Shown here in pieces: positions 1 through 6,096 of a stretch of DNA of 6,219 nucleotides. Source of the stretch: CAYTLQ01 sp964438715 (lineage in GTDB: Bacteria > Bacteroidota > Ignavibacteria > Ignavibacteriales > Ignavibacteriaceae); assembly GCA_964438715.1 (NCBI GenBank), contig CAYTLQ010000179.1:1-6219 (forward strand), written 5' to 3'. Position 1 is the first letter of the stretch. Every line of letters begins with the position of its first letter. Under the pieces are notes generated by a model. It saw only the letters and a program-made list of their open reading frames with translations, was not told where the DNA came from and did not search any database. Position numbers and translations under genes: made by a program.

Positions 1-48
1 CTATTCCATACACTGCTTTTATGTAGTGTAGATCACAATTTTAATAAT

Positions 49-69
49 CCGGGGATGTTTAATCCCCGG
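49..69 (-). terminator. Hairpin downstream of the GH13 gene, likely terminator
   Basis: An uninterrupted 8-bp stem, CCGGGGAT (49-56) paired with ATCCCCGG (62-69), encloses a 5-nt loop. On the minus strand it begins 5 nt after the TAA of the GH13 gene. The following minus-strand sequence is ATTATTAAAATT, AT-rich but without a clean T run. Intrinsic termination is therefore likely but perhaps imperfect; it could also act as an mRNA-stabilising 3' stem. Confidence 0.65.
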
Positions 70-74
70 TAAAA

Positions 75-3000
75 TTATTTCACCAAAATAAGTTTTTTGA
101 CTGCTGAAAAACTACCGGAGGTAAGTTTATAAAAGTATATACCAGTTGGTAAACCGGCGGCTTCAAAACGCACTAAGTAATTACCTGCCTGCCGGTAGCC
201 ACTTTCAAGAACCGCAACCTGCCTTCCCAAAACATCATAAACAATCAATTCAGTTAATCCACTTTCAGGTAACGAGTACTCAATAACCGTAACAGGATTA
301 AAAGGATTAGGATAATTCTGTTTCAACATGTAGGCAACAGGCAGTTCGGGTTTCACCTTGTCTTCTGTACCGCTGATAATAACAGTCGGATCAGGATAAC
401 CATCTCCATTCAGATCAGGGTTTATTGATGCAAGATTAATAAGACTGTCAGGTCCTGCGTTACCATCAACATCAGCATTATCGGGGGCTGAGTCGCCGGC
501 ACCATAATTAAACCCGCCGGCAACGAGAGCAACAAATTTCAGTTTGACACCCGGGATAACCTTACCCGACCCAAGTCCGTAAATATCATTCCATGAAATC
601 GCTACTTCGAGATCATTGCCCTGAGTGCCGCGTAATCCATTGACGGTATCTGTAATATTAACGCTGGTATTACCATCAATTTTAAAGACACTGGGATTAT
701 TAAGGTAATAATCTGCAATGAAGAAATCGATTGCATCTGCCGGTCGGAATCTGAAATTTTTGGCGTAATCACCATTATATCCCTGGTTGGAATTAAAATT
801 CGTTACTCCGCCGGAAATACCCGCGTCAATATAAACCATGGCGGTATTGAAGTTATCATTAATAATATAGTCAATACCGATATAGAGTGAATCAGCATCC
901 CAGGTTGTAAATATTCCCATTATCTCATTATCAAGAGTATCGGCAGGTCTCCAGTAGCTATCAGTATCGGGGTCAGCAGCAATCTGCCATGAAGCAAGCC
1001 AGTCACCACTGCCAACAACAACATTACCATCAATATATGGCTTCCCAAATGTAAGTATAATACTGTCCACATTTTCTTTTACCCGAAGGTTGAAGAAGGT
1101 AGAGTCGTATGCTCCTTTCCCATCAGTTACTAAAACATTTATCGTGTAAAATCCGGTATCGGCAATTGCCGGGGTACCGCTAATAGCACCTGAGGTAATA
1201 CCAATGTTCAACCAGGCCGGTGCCGATTTAAGACTGAAAGTAAGTGTATCAGCATCCGGATCTGTTGCCGTTGCTGTATATTCAAACCGCTTGGTTGCTT
1301 TAACTGTAGTATCAGGAATCGCTGAAATTTGCGGAGGAAGATTCTTCTTAACTACAACTGTGAAAGTATCAACTGCAAATAATCCGCCCGTATCCTGTAC
1401 TTTCAAAATTACTACCGAAGTCCCCGTATCGGTAAATGAGGGAGTTCCTGTAAGATAACCGCCGAGTACATTCAACCATGAAGGATTGCCTGTCATGTAG
1501 TAAGTTAATGACTGATTATCAACATCAACAACATTGAGTTTATATCGTAATAATGAATTTGTGTAAGCCTGTAAATCAGGTATTGCAGAGAGTACTGGCG
1601 GATGATTAATTGATTGTGTAGTATCGGCAACATAAATTGTATAGCTTCTCGGAGGAGCCCAAAGCTTCACACGATTTTTGATTCCTCCGGGAGCAGGAGG
1701 AACAACGGTCTTATAAGCATCTCTGCCGGTATAATCTTTATACTTTGTACCAACCGGCAATTCAGTATCAACCCAAACATCTATCCATTGAGAGCTATTA
1801 TCGTTCATTATAAGATAACCTCCCGGCTGACTCCCATATCCATTCCGACGAGCAACATAAATATCTTTTGCAAGCAGAGACTGATCCTGATTACCATCCT
1901 GTCTGATGTAATATGCGTTCAGTTCCCCTCTCTTCGATGTACCACCGCCTAAGAACTTTTGGCGAATCCAGATAAGTGTATCAATTTTTCCGGAAAAACC
2001 ATAATCAAAATAATCTTTAAAGAAAACTGTGGGCCTGCCCTCGCTGAACATAATATAGGAGTAGGCAAGATCTTTATTATACAAAATCGGATCATGACCA
2101 TCGTCTATCTGGCCATCCCAGCCGATCCGATCAACATCATGATTTTCTACCCATGTGGAGACATCAAAGCCGGACATTCCTGCATTAATAAGTCCCGCGC
2201 CATCAAGCCATGTCATGTCAAAACCACCGGACACATTATTACACATATCGCGTAAAGTAAAGCGCAGTGGAAAGTCGAACATGGCAACATTACCGCCATA
2301 AACATTCTGGCATTGATTAAACCATGATATAATCTCGGATGTACCGCCATAATACTCGGCAACTGCCCACGAGTTACCATTTACTGCCTGAAGCCAGGGT
2401 CCCATAAATGCGGGATCAATTGACTTCACAGCATCCAACCGAAATCCGGAAAAGCCAAGTGTATTTTTTAGATAATTTCCCCATGCTATTAAACTATCGC
2501 GAACAGATGGTTTATCTTTTGCAAGCCAGTAACCAAATTGAAATATTGGATTGCTTGCACCATGATACGGCGGATTAACATCGCAGGTTTGCTGATTAGG
2601 ATAAAAGTGAGAAGCATTTTTCTTAAATCTTCCCGAACCGTTAGGATAATCAAAAAGTAAGTATGCTGAGTCCGGATACGAGGGATATGGTTCGCAGTCA
2701 ACGGGAATAAGCGCTTCACCGCCATTCATGTGGTTCATAACTGCATCGGCATAAACTTCTATTCCCAATGCACGGAATGCCTGAATAGCACGAATTAATT
2801 CCTGCCGACTGCCAAATCGCGTTTCCCTAGAGCCTTTTTGATTAAACTCGCCAAAATCATAATGATCATAAGGATCATATCCCATTGAAAAACCTCCGCC
2901 AGCTCCCTTAACCGGCGATGGGAACCAGATTCCATTGAAACCAGCCGAGGCAAGTCGTGGAGCAATTTTAGCTAATGAGTCCCACCAAATTCCACCCGGA

Positions 3001-3113
3001 GGCGAATTCCAATAAAATCCCTGCAAGTAAACATCAGATTTACTCTGTCCACTTGCAGAGAAAAAGAATATCGAAAATGCAATTATAAAAACTTTTATGA
3101 CTCTACCTGCCAT
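75..3113 (-). CDS. Secreted GH13 alpha-amylase-family protein with Ig-like repeats, CBM9/DOMON-like module and T9SS sorting tail
   Basis: This is a complete 1012-residue protein predicted to hydrolyse alpha-1,4-glucosidic bonds in starch or related glucans outside the cell. Residues 1-22 look like a signal peptide (basic start, hydrophobic run, SASG before Q23). The GH13 barrel spans about 27-497. Visible conserved regions are DAVMNH (123-128), GFRLDAVK (223-230, nucleophile D227 and R225), AVAEYY (acid/base E253) and WVENHD (third acid D326 after H325). The run GYDPYDHYDFGEF (78-90) resembles bacterial alpha-amylases. The His often found after the region-II Lys is Ser231 here. Two Ig/cadherin-like repeats (503-680), a CBM9/DOMON-like module (about 683-910) and a T9SS tail (932-1012) follow. 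The start is ATG at 3113, with AAAAGG 9 nt upstream; the next in-frame Met is residue 77, inside the barrel. The gene stands alone and is divergent from recQ. The GH13 family is secure; the exact specificity (amylase, maltogenic or other) is inferred. Confidence 0.93.
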   Translation of the reverse strand: MAGRVIKVFIIAFSIFFFSASGQSKSDVYLQGFYWNSPPGGIWWDSLAKIAPRLASAGFNGIWFPSPVKGAGGGFSMGYDPYDHYDFGEFNQKGSRETRFGSRQELIRAIQAFRALGIEVYADAVMNHMNGGEALIPVDCEPYPSYPDSAYLLFDYPNGSGRFKKNASHFYPNQQTCDVNPPYHGASNPIFQFGYWLAKDKPSVRDSLIAWGNYLKNTLGFSGFRLDAVKSIDPAFMGPWLQAVNGNSWAVAEYYGGTSEIISWFNQCQNVYGGNVAMFDFPLRFTLRDMCNNVSGGFDMTWLDGAGLINAGMSGFDVSTWVENHDVDRIGWDGQIDDGHDPILYNKDLAYSYIMFSEGRPTVFFKDYFDYGFSGKIDTLIWIRQKFLGGGTSKRGELNAYYIRQDGNQDQSLLAKDIYVARRNGYGSQPGGYLIMNDNSSQWIDVWVDTELPVGTKYKDYTGRDAYKTVVPPAPGGIKNRVKLWAPPRSYTIYVADTTQSINHPPVLSAIPDLQAYTNSLLRYKLNVVDVDNQSLTYYMTGNPSWLNVLGGYLTGTPSFTDTGTSVVILKVQDTGGLFAVDTFTVVVKKNLPPQISAIPDTTVKATKRFEYTATATDPDADTLTFSLKSAPAWLNIGITSGAISGTPAIADTGFYTINVLVTDGKGAYDSTFFNLRVKENVDSIILTFGKPYIDGNVVVGSGDWLASWQIAADPDTDSYWRPADTLDNEIMGIFTTWDADSLYIGIDYIINDNFNTAMVYIDAGISGGVTNFNSNQGYNGDYAKNFRFRPADAIDFFIADYYLNNPSVFKIDGNTSVNITDTVNGLRGTQGNDLEVAISWNDIYGLGSGKVIPGVKLKFVALVAGGFNYGAGDSAPDNADVDGNAGPDSLINLASINPDLNGDGYPDPTVIISGTEDKVKPELPVAYMLKQNYPNPFNPVTVIEYSLPESGLTELIVYDVLGRQVAVLESGYRQAGNYLVRFEAAGLPTGIYFYKLTSGSFSAVKKLILVK
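78..320 (-). other. Type IX secretion C-terminal sorting domain (type A)
   Basis: Residues 932-1012 begin QNYPNPFNP, continue TVIEYSLPESG, LIVYDVLGRQVAVL, AGNYLVRFEAAGLPTGIYFYKL, and end VKKLILVK at the stop. This is the classic T9SS type A sorting tail. In the known pathway the tail directs the folded periplasmic protein through the outer membrane and is then removed, with the cargo anchored to the surface or released. It implies that the host encodes a T9SS, although no such genes lie in this window. Confidence 0.93.
384..1067 (-). other. CBM9/DOMON-like beta-sandwich module with Asp/Asn-rich end
   Basis: Residues about 683-910 start with a pattern typical of CBM9/DOMON-like or glucodextranase C-terminal modules: YIDGNVVVGSGDW, a later tryptophan-containing strand, and TTWDADSLYIGIDY. 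The segment ends with AGDSAPDNADVDGN and DLNGDGYPD (900-908), Asp/Asn-rich loops that look able to bind calcium. Such modules bind sugars or sit at the end of secreted glycoside hydrolases. Binding of starch by this one is inferred, and its exact family is uncertain. Confidence 0.6.
1074..1343 (-). repeat. Ig/cadherin-like repeat 2 (He_PIG type)
   Basis: Residues 591-680 repeat the plan of the preceding module: NLPPQISAIPD, TATDPDADTLTFSL, APAWLNI, ISGTPAIADTG, VTDGKGAYDSTF. It directly abuts repeat 1 with no linker, and both are about 90 residues. The two share the layout but clearly differ in sequence, so this is an old duplication or separate acquisition rather than a recent copy. D618, D620 and D622 in DPDAD could bind calcium, as in cadherin-like folds. 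Confidence 0.8.
1344..1607 (-). repeat. Ig/cadherin-like repeat 1 (He_PIG type)
   Basis: Residues 503-590 start NHPPVLSAIPD, carry VVDVDNQSLTY and PSWLNV, then LTGTPSFTDTGT, and end DTFTVVVKK. This order (PP-x-IPD, D-x-D-x-LTY, P-x-WLN, G-x-PS-x-x-DTG, VTD-like strand) is the signature of putative Ig/cadherin-like domains common in secreted bacterial proteins. It probably acts as a spacer or a polysaccharide/surface contact module; that role is inference. Confidence 0.8.
1623..3035 (-). other. GH13 catalytic domain
   Basis: Residues about 27-497 form the (beta/alpha)8 barrel plus a C-terminal beta domain ending near WAPPRSYTIYVAD. The catalytic triad is D227, E253 and D326; substrate or structural residues N127, H128, R225 and H325 are also present. 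The segment between region I and region II (about 129-222), which corresponds to domain B, contains two Cys (C140, C177) that could pair in the oxidising extracellular environment. The nearest recognised pattern is bacterial/plant-type alpha-amylase. No subfamily can be assigned without an alignment. Confidence 0.88.
3048..3113 (-). other. Signal peptide of the GH13 protein
   Basis: Residues 1-22 begin MAGRVIK and continue with a hydrophobic stretch rich in Ile, Phe and Ala, then SASG before Q23. Small residues at the likely -3 and -1 positions fit signal peptidase I cleavage. There is no lipobox Cys, so it does not look like a lipoprotein. Sec export to the periplasm is what a T9SS substrate needs. 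The exact cleavage site is inferred by eye. Confidence 0.85.
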
Positions 3114-3122
3114 TACTGAGTA

Positions 3123-3128
3123 CCTTTT
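3123..3128 (-). promoter_or_regulatory. Ribosome binding site of the GH13 gene
   Basis: On the minus strand AAAAGG sits 9 nt before the ATG at 3113. It is a partial Shine-Dalgarno match at usual spacing and supports the chosen start. Confidence 0.5.
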
Positions 3129-3154
3129 GAAAATATAGGTTTTATAGGGTAAGT

Positions 3155-3172
3155 GAACTATTCGAACTATTT
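3155..3172. repeat. 9-bp tandem repeat upstream of the GH13 gene
   Basis: GAACTATTC is followed directly by GAACTATTT, identical at 8 of 9 positions. The junction creates the palindrome TTCGAA (3161-3166). It lies about 42-59 nt upstream of the GH13 start codon, in the expected promoter/operator zone. A regulatory role is possible but unsupported beyond position. Confidence 0.4.
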
Positions 3173-3253
3173 AATTTTTCAAAATATAATAAAAATATTC
3201 CTCGAACAAGTCAGGACAACGCACAAATTCTGATTAACACACAAAAAGAAGTA

Positions 3254-3277
3254 TGTTATCTGATTTAAAAGGTAACA
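3254..3277. promoter_or_regulatory. Imperfect dyad, possible operator
   Basis: TGTTATC (3254-3260) and GGTAACA (3271-3277) are inverted copies with one mismatch (G-T), separated by 10 nt. The site lies between the divergent genes, about 140 nt upstream of the GH13 start and about 180 nt upstream of the recQ start. A repressor or activator site is one reading; in AT-rich DNA such a dyad can also arise by chance. Confidence 0.2.
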
Positions 3278-3345
3278 CATATAAACTACTGCTATTTATG
3301 AAAAACATTTCTCAACAGAATATCGTTCATCTCTGTATCGTTTAA

Positions 3346-3375
3346 TTGATTAATGGTTGAGATAGTTTTTATTAA
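3346..3375 (+). promoter_or_regulatory. Weak sigma70-like promoter candidate for recQ
   Basis: TTGATT (3346-3351) and TATTAA (3370-3375) are separated by 18 nt, each matching 4 of 6 bases of the E. coli consensus. It would give a leader of roughly 75 nt. Members of the FCB group often use a different -33/-7 promoter type, so this call is tentative. Confidence 0.2.
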
Positions 3376-3432
3376 CTCACAAACGGGCAAAGCATTTAAT
3401 ACCCCACGCTCTTTTGAAACTTTGTTATCTTT

Positions 3433-3441
3433 AGGAAGGAG
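3433..3441 (+). promoter_or_regulatory. Shine-Dalgarno sequence of recQ, unusually far from the start
   Basis: AGGAAGGAG is a strong purine-rich SD. It ends 17 nt before the ATG at 3459 and 14 nt before the in-frame TTG at 3456, both longer than usual. The only in-frame candidate at normal distance (8 nt) is ATT at 3450, a rare start. An in-frame TAA at 3447 rules out any start further upstream. Confidence 0.55.
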
Positions 3442-3458
3442 ATTAATAAATTTCGTTG

Positions 3459-6095
3459 ATGACACTGAAGGACGCTTTAAAGAAACATTTTGGGTTTTCT
3501 GCTTTTCGGGCAGGTCAGGAAAAAATCATTACATCAATATTGAACGGCGATAATGTTTTGGCGGTTATGCCAACCGGTGGAGGAAAATCTCTGTGTTATC
3601 AGTTGCCGGCGTTAATCTCGGAGGGCTTCTCGATTGTTATCTCTCCTTTGATTGCACTTATGAAGGATCAGGTCGATGCGTTGAATAAAGAAAATGAAAT
3701 TGCAGCATTCATTAATAGCACAATGGAATATCGTGAGGCTGAACAAGTATTAGCCGGTATCTATGAAGGACGCATTAAAATACTTTATGTAGCCCCCGAG
3801 CGACTTAGCAATATGCACTTTGCTGAGAAAATTAAAAATCTCCGTCCCTCATTTCTCTTTGTTGATGAAGCCCATTGCATAAGTGAGTGGGGTCATAACT
3901 TCAGACCTACTTACCGAAAGATAAAAGAATTTGCTCAATTTACCGGAATACAAAAAATATCTGCTTTTACTGCAACTGCCACTCCGGAGGTCGTTCACGA
4001 TATTGTAGAGCAGTTAGGGGTTTCGGAACCCAAAATTTTTGTTTTTGGTTTTGAGCGGGATAATATCTCAATTAATGTTTTCAGTGTAAAAGAAAAGAGG
4101 TCAAAACTTCTTGAGGCTATACATAAATACGGGACGCCGGCAATTATTTACACATCATCAAGAAAAAAGACTGAAGAAGTATTTGAATTTTTACGCCTGA
4201 ATAAAATATCATGCGGTTACTATCATGCAGGTCAGAATGCTGTAATCAGAAAACACACGCAGGAAGATTTTCTTGAGGGGCGAATAAAAATAATTGTTGC
4301 TACAAATGCATTCGGTATGGGTATCGATAAAAAGGATATTCGCCTCGTTGTACATTACAATATGCCCGGAACAATAGAGAATTATTATCAGGAAATTGGT
4401 CGTGCCGGGCGCGATGGTAAAGAATCAGCCGCAGTACTTCTCTTTGATCGAAATGATATCAGCATACAACAATATTTTCTTGCCAACAGTTACCCCGATA
4501 AGGAATTGTTACGAAAATTTTATGATGCTATTTGTGATTATTCCGGCATTGCACTAGGTAGTACCAGTGACGGAGAAATACCTATAAATTACGAGTATAT
4601 AAGTTCGTATGTCCAAAAGGAGGTTACTAAAGCTCTTGCGACGGCTATGTTAAATATACTCGAGGAAAGTGGGTATATACGGCAAGTACCGGAACTTTCG
4701 AAAAAATATTCCTACCGATTCATAACTGATTTATCATCCTTAAAGAACTATGTTAAGAATACCTCCGATCATAATAAAAAACTTTTAGTTCTCACACTTC
4801 TCCGTGAATATGGCAGTTCTGCCTTCAGTAAGCAGGCGTATTTCTCTCTTTCAGATCTTTCTATCCAGACGGGAAGGAGTGAACCCGAAACGGAAAACAC
4901 TCTTAAAGAACTCCACAATGCCGGCATTCTGGATTTAATAATTCCAACAACAGGTGAGGATACCGTTATACTAAGTTCACCAAGAGTACAATCGGAACGA
5001 CTGATAATTGATTTCGAACGCCTGAGCAGGAATTTTATTCATGCAAGCAAGAAGCTCGAGCTGATGACGAATTATATATACACCAAGGAGTGCAGATTTA
5101 AGTATATCCTTAATTATTTTGGCGAGGACACTACTTCTTACCGTTGCCGAAAATGTGATATCTGTACAAGCCCTAACACGGGCTCGGATACCACAGCGGA
5201 GTATTTGCGTGAGATTGTTCTTCGCACTGTTGCTCACTTCCCCGATGGAATAACAGAAAGTAATTGCATTAACATACTGACGGGAAAAACAAAATCTGAG
5301 GCATTCAGAAATGCACCGACATTCAGCTCTCTGGCAGTTTTTACTTCGCAGGAGATTTCCTCAATTATAAATTCTTTAAAACCTTCAGGATACCTTAAGA
5401 ATAGCACCCGAAAGAAGAATACCCTGCAGGTAACAAACAAGGCAATAAAAGCCCTTGAAGAAAAGGGCTTTATAGAAAAAAAAGAATCAGTAGTAAATCA
5501 CGAAGAAAACATTGAAATGTTTCACCTGCTCCGTGAAGCAAGAACAAAGGCAGCTAACAGGTTCACACAACCGGCATACATAATCTGTTCTGATGAGATA
5601 CTTTCAGAGATCGTCCGAACCCGACCCACAACGAAATTACAATTACTGCGTATTCCGGGATTCAATGAGAGAATGTACAATAAAGTAGGAGAAAAATTTC
5701 TTGAAATTGTAAAAAGTTTTGTTGATATGCCCTTTGAGCAAAGAGAAAACAACTCCCAAAAACAGCAAATACTGCCTGCCTCGTTAAAAGAAACAGCAGA
5801 ATATGTTTCAAAAGGGTATTCTTTTAAAGAAATTGCAAAACTATTAAAGTTGGATGAGCCGGTAATTGCCATGCAAATTGAGAGTATAATTGAGTACATG
5901 CCCGAAATCAATACATCAAAACTCATTTCTTTACAAATTATAGAAAAACTCGAGCCACATGTAGCAACGGGTATGAGAGATTTGAAGGAATTAAAAAAAC
6001 GAGTACCTTCTGAAGTAAGCTTCCCCGAATTACGGGTCGCAATAGCGATTATTAACAGCAAGAAAGTACTAATGGGGAGAATAAAAGAAAATTAA
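3459..6095 (+). CDS. recQ: RecQ-family ATP-dependent DNA helicase, long form with HRDC and C-terminal HTH domain
   Basis: This predicted 3'-5' DNA helicase, acting in recombination and repair, has 878 residues counted from ATG 3459 against about 610 in E. coli RecQ. The helicase core contains motif 0 FRAGQ (16-20), Walker A TGGGKS (39-44), DEAHCISEWGHNFRP (136-150) with the RecQ aromatic-loop Trp144, TATAT (171-175), motif V ATNAFGMGID (281-290) and motif VI QEIGRAGRDG (311-320) with Arg315 and Arg318. About 225 residues follow before the zinc cysteines C545, C563, C566 and C569, much more than the roughly 50 in E. coli. An RQC-like winged helix (about 580-670), an HRDC domain (about 688-754) and a C-terminal helix-turn-helix domain (about 772-867) come next. 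All catalytic motifs are intact. TTG at 3456 is an alternative start adding one residue. The gene is divergent from the amylase gene and convergent with a partial gene 1 nt beyond its stop. The family call is certain; the cellular role is inferred from it. Confidence 0.96.
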   Translation: MTLKDALKKHFGFSAFRAGQEKIITSILNGDNVLAVMPTGGGKSLCYQLPALISEGFSIVISPLIALMKDQVDALNKENEIAAFINSTMEYREAEQVLAGIYEGRIKILYVAPERLSNMHFAEKIKNLRPSFLFVDEAHCISEWGHNFRPTYRKIKEFAQFTGIQKISAFTATATPEVVHDIVEQLGVSEPKIFVFGFERDNISINVFSVKEKRSKLLEAIHKYGTPAIIYTSSRKKTEEVFEFLRLNKISCGYYHAGQNAVIRKHTQEDFLEGRIKIIVATNAFGMGIDKKDIRLVVHYNMPGTIENYYQEIGRAGRDGKESAAVLLFDRNDISIQQYFLANSYPDKELLRKFYDAICDYSGIALGSTSDGEIPINYEYISSYVQKEVTKALATAMLNILEESGYIRQVPELSKKYSYRFITDLSSLKNYVKNTSDHNKKLLVLTLLREYGSSAFSKQAYFSLSDLSIQTGRSEPETENTLKELHNAGILDLIIPTTGEDTVILSSPRVQSERLIIDFERLSRNFIHASKKLELMTNYIYTKECRFKYILNYFGEDTTSYRCRKCDICTSPNTGSDTTAEYLREIVLRTVAHFPDGITESNCINILTGKTKSEAFRNAPTFSSLAVFTSQEISSIINSLKPSGYLKNSTRKKNTLQVTNKAIKALEEKGFIEKKESVVNHEENIEMFHLLREARTKAANRFTQPAYIICSDEILSEIVRTRPTTKLQLLRIPGFNERMYNKVGEKFLEIVKSFVDMPFEQRENNSQKQQILPASLKETAEYVSKGYSFKEIAKLLKLDEPVIAMQIESIIEYMPEINTSKLISLQIIEKLEPHVATGMRDLKELKKRVPSEVSFPELRVAIAIINSKKVLMGRIKEN
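4488..5090 (+). other. RecQ insert with two winged-helix-like stretches before the zinc site
   Basis: Residues about 344-544 lie between the second helicase lobe and the zinc cysteines. Two stretches look like winged helices: around 377-424, with a helix reading TKALATAMLNILEESGYI, and around 462-509, with ETENTLKELHNAGILDL followed by a short beta-like end. As I recall, similar inserts occur in RecQ-like helicases of Bacteroidetes and relatives, so this probably marks that subfamily rather than a recent fusion. A DNA-binding role is inferred. Confidence 0.55.
5091..5165 (+). other. RecQ zinc-binding site
   Basis: Four cysteines, C545, C563, C566 and C569, are arranged C-x17-C-x2-C-x2-C within ECRFKYILNYFGE and YRCRKCDICTSP. 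E. coli RecQ has C-x16-C-x2-C-x2-C, so the site is complete with one extra residue in the first loop. In the family this site is structural and supports DNA binding. Confidence 0.88.
5520..5720 (+). other. HRDC domain of RecQ
   Basis: Residues about 688-754 contain FHLLREARTKAANRFTQPAY, then CSDEILSEIVRTRPTT, LLRIPGFNERMYNKVGEKFLEIV. This matches the HRDC pattern (L-x-x-x-R-x-x-x-A, P-x-x-I-x-x-D-x-x-L, P-x-x-x-x-x-L-x-x-I-x-G). The domain helps RecQ choose among DNA structures. Confidence 0.87.
5772..6059 (+). other. C-terminal helix-turn-helix domain of RecQ
   Basis: Residues about 772-867 contain SLKETAEYVSKGYSFKEIAK and LLKLDEPVIAMQIESIIEYM, followed by further helices to PELRVAIAII. The SLKETAEYVSKGYS-x-x-EIAK segment resembles the helix-turn-helix domain seen at the end of some RecQ and YpbB-like proteins. 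It would give an additional DNA or protein contact; its function is not known from the sequence. Confidence 0.65.
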
Positions 6096-6096
6096 T

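Larger units (their letters stand above)
3114..3458. promoter_or_regulatory. Divergent intergenic region between the GH13 gene and recQ
   Basis: About 345 nt of AT-rich DNA separates the two divergent start codons, so it must hold both promoters. It contains the 9-bp tandem repeat at 3155-3172, an imperfect dyad at 3254-3277, a weak sigma70-like pair on the plus strand (3346-3351 and 3370-3375), and a purine-rich SD at 3433-3441. On the minus strand the AT-rich stretch at 3181-3200 is a possible -10 area for the GH13 gene, but no convincing hexamer pair stands out. No tRNA, riboswitch or clear protein-coding gene was recognised. Confidence 0.6.

Noticed and set aside
9..30. Inverted repeat TACACT...AGTGTA at the left edge
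   Set aside because: Only a 6-bp stem extended by one G-T and one C-G pair, no T run and no gene context; too weak to call a terminator or operator.
1..72. Plus-strand open frame reaching TAA at 70-72
   Set aside because: Its 23 codons run through the GC hairpin and show no protein-like pattern; a gene end here cannot be supported without the upstream sequence.
1204..2255. Several plus-strand ORFs of 84-112 codons opposite the amylase gene
   Set aside because: They are antisense to a secure GH13/Ig-like coding region and their peptides have no domain features.
3253..3345. 30-codon plus-strand ORF (MLSDLKGNTYKLL...) upstream of recQ
   Set aside because: An A/G-rich stretch precedes its ATG, but it is too short to judge, lies in AT-rich intergenic DNA and resembles nothing known; a leader peptide role would be pure guesswork.
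3353..3553. 66-codon plus-strand ORF overlapping the start of recQ
   Set aside because: About half of it lies in another frame over the conserved recQ N-terminus, it has no clear Shine-Dalgarno, and its peptide is not recognisable.
4977..6061. Three minus-strand ORFs (68-179 codons) opposite recQ
   Set aside because: The recQ frame carries the zinc site, HRDC and HTH domains across the same DNA, so these are antisense shadows.
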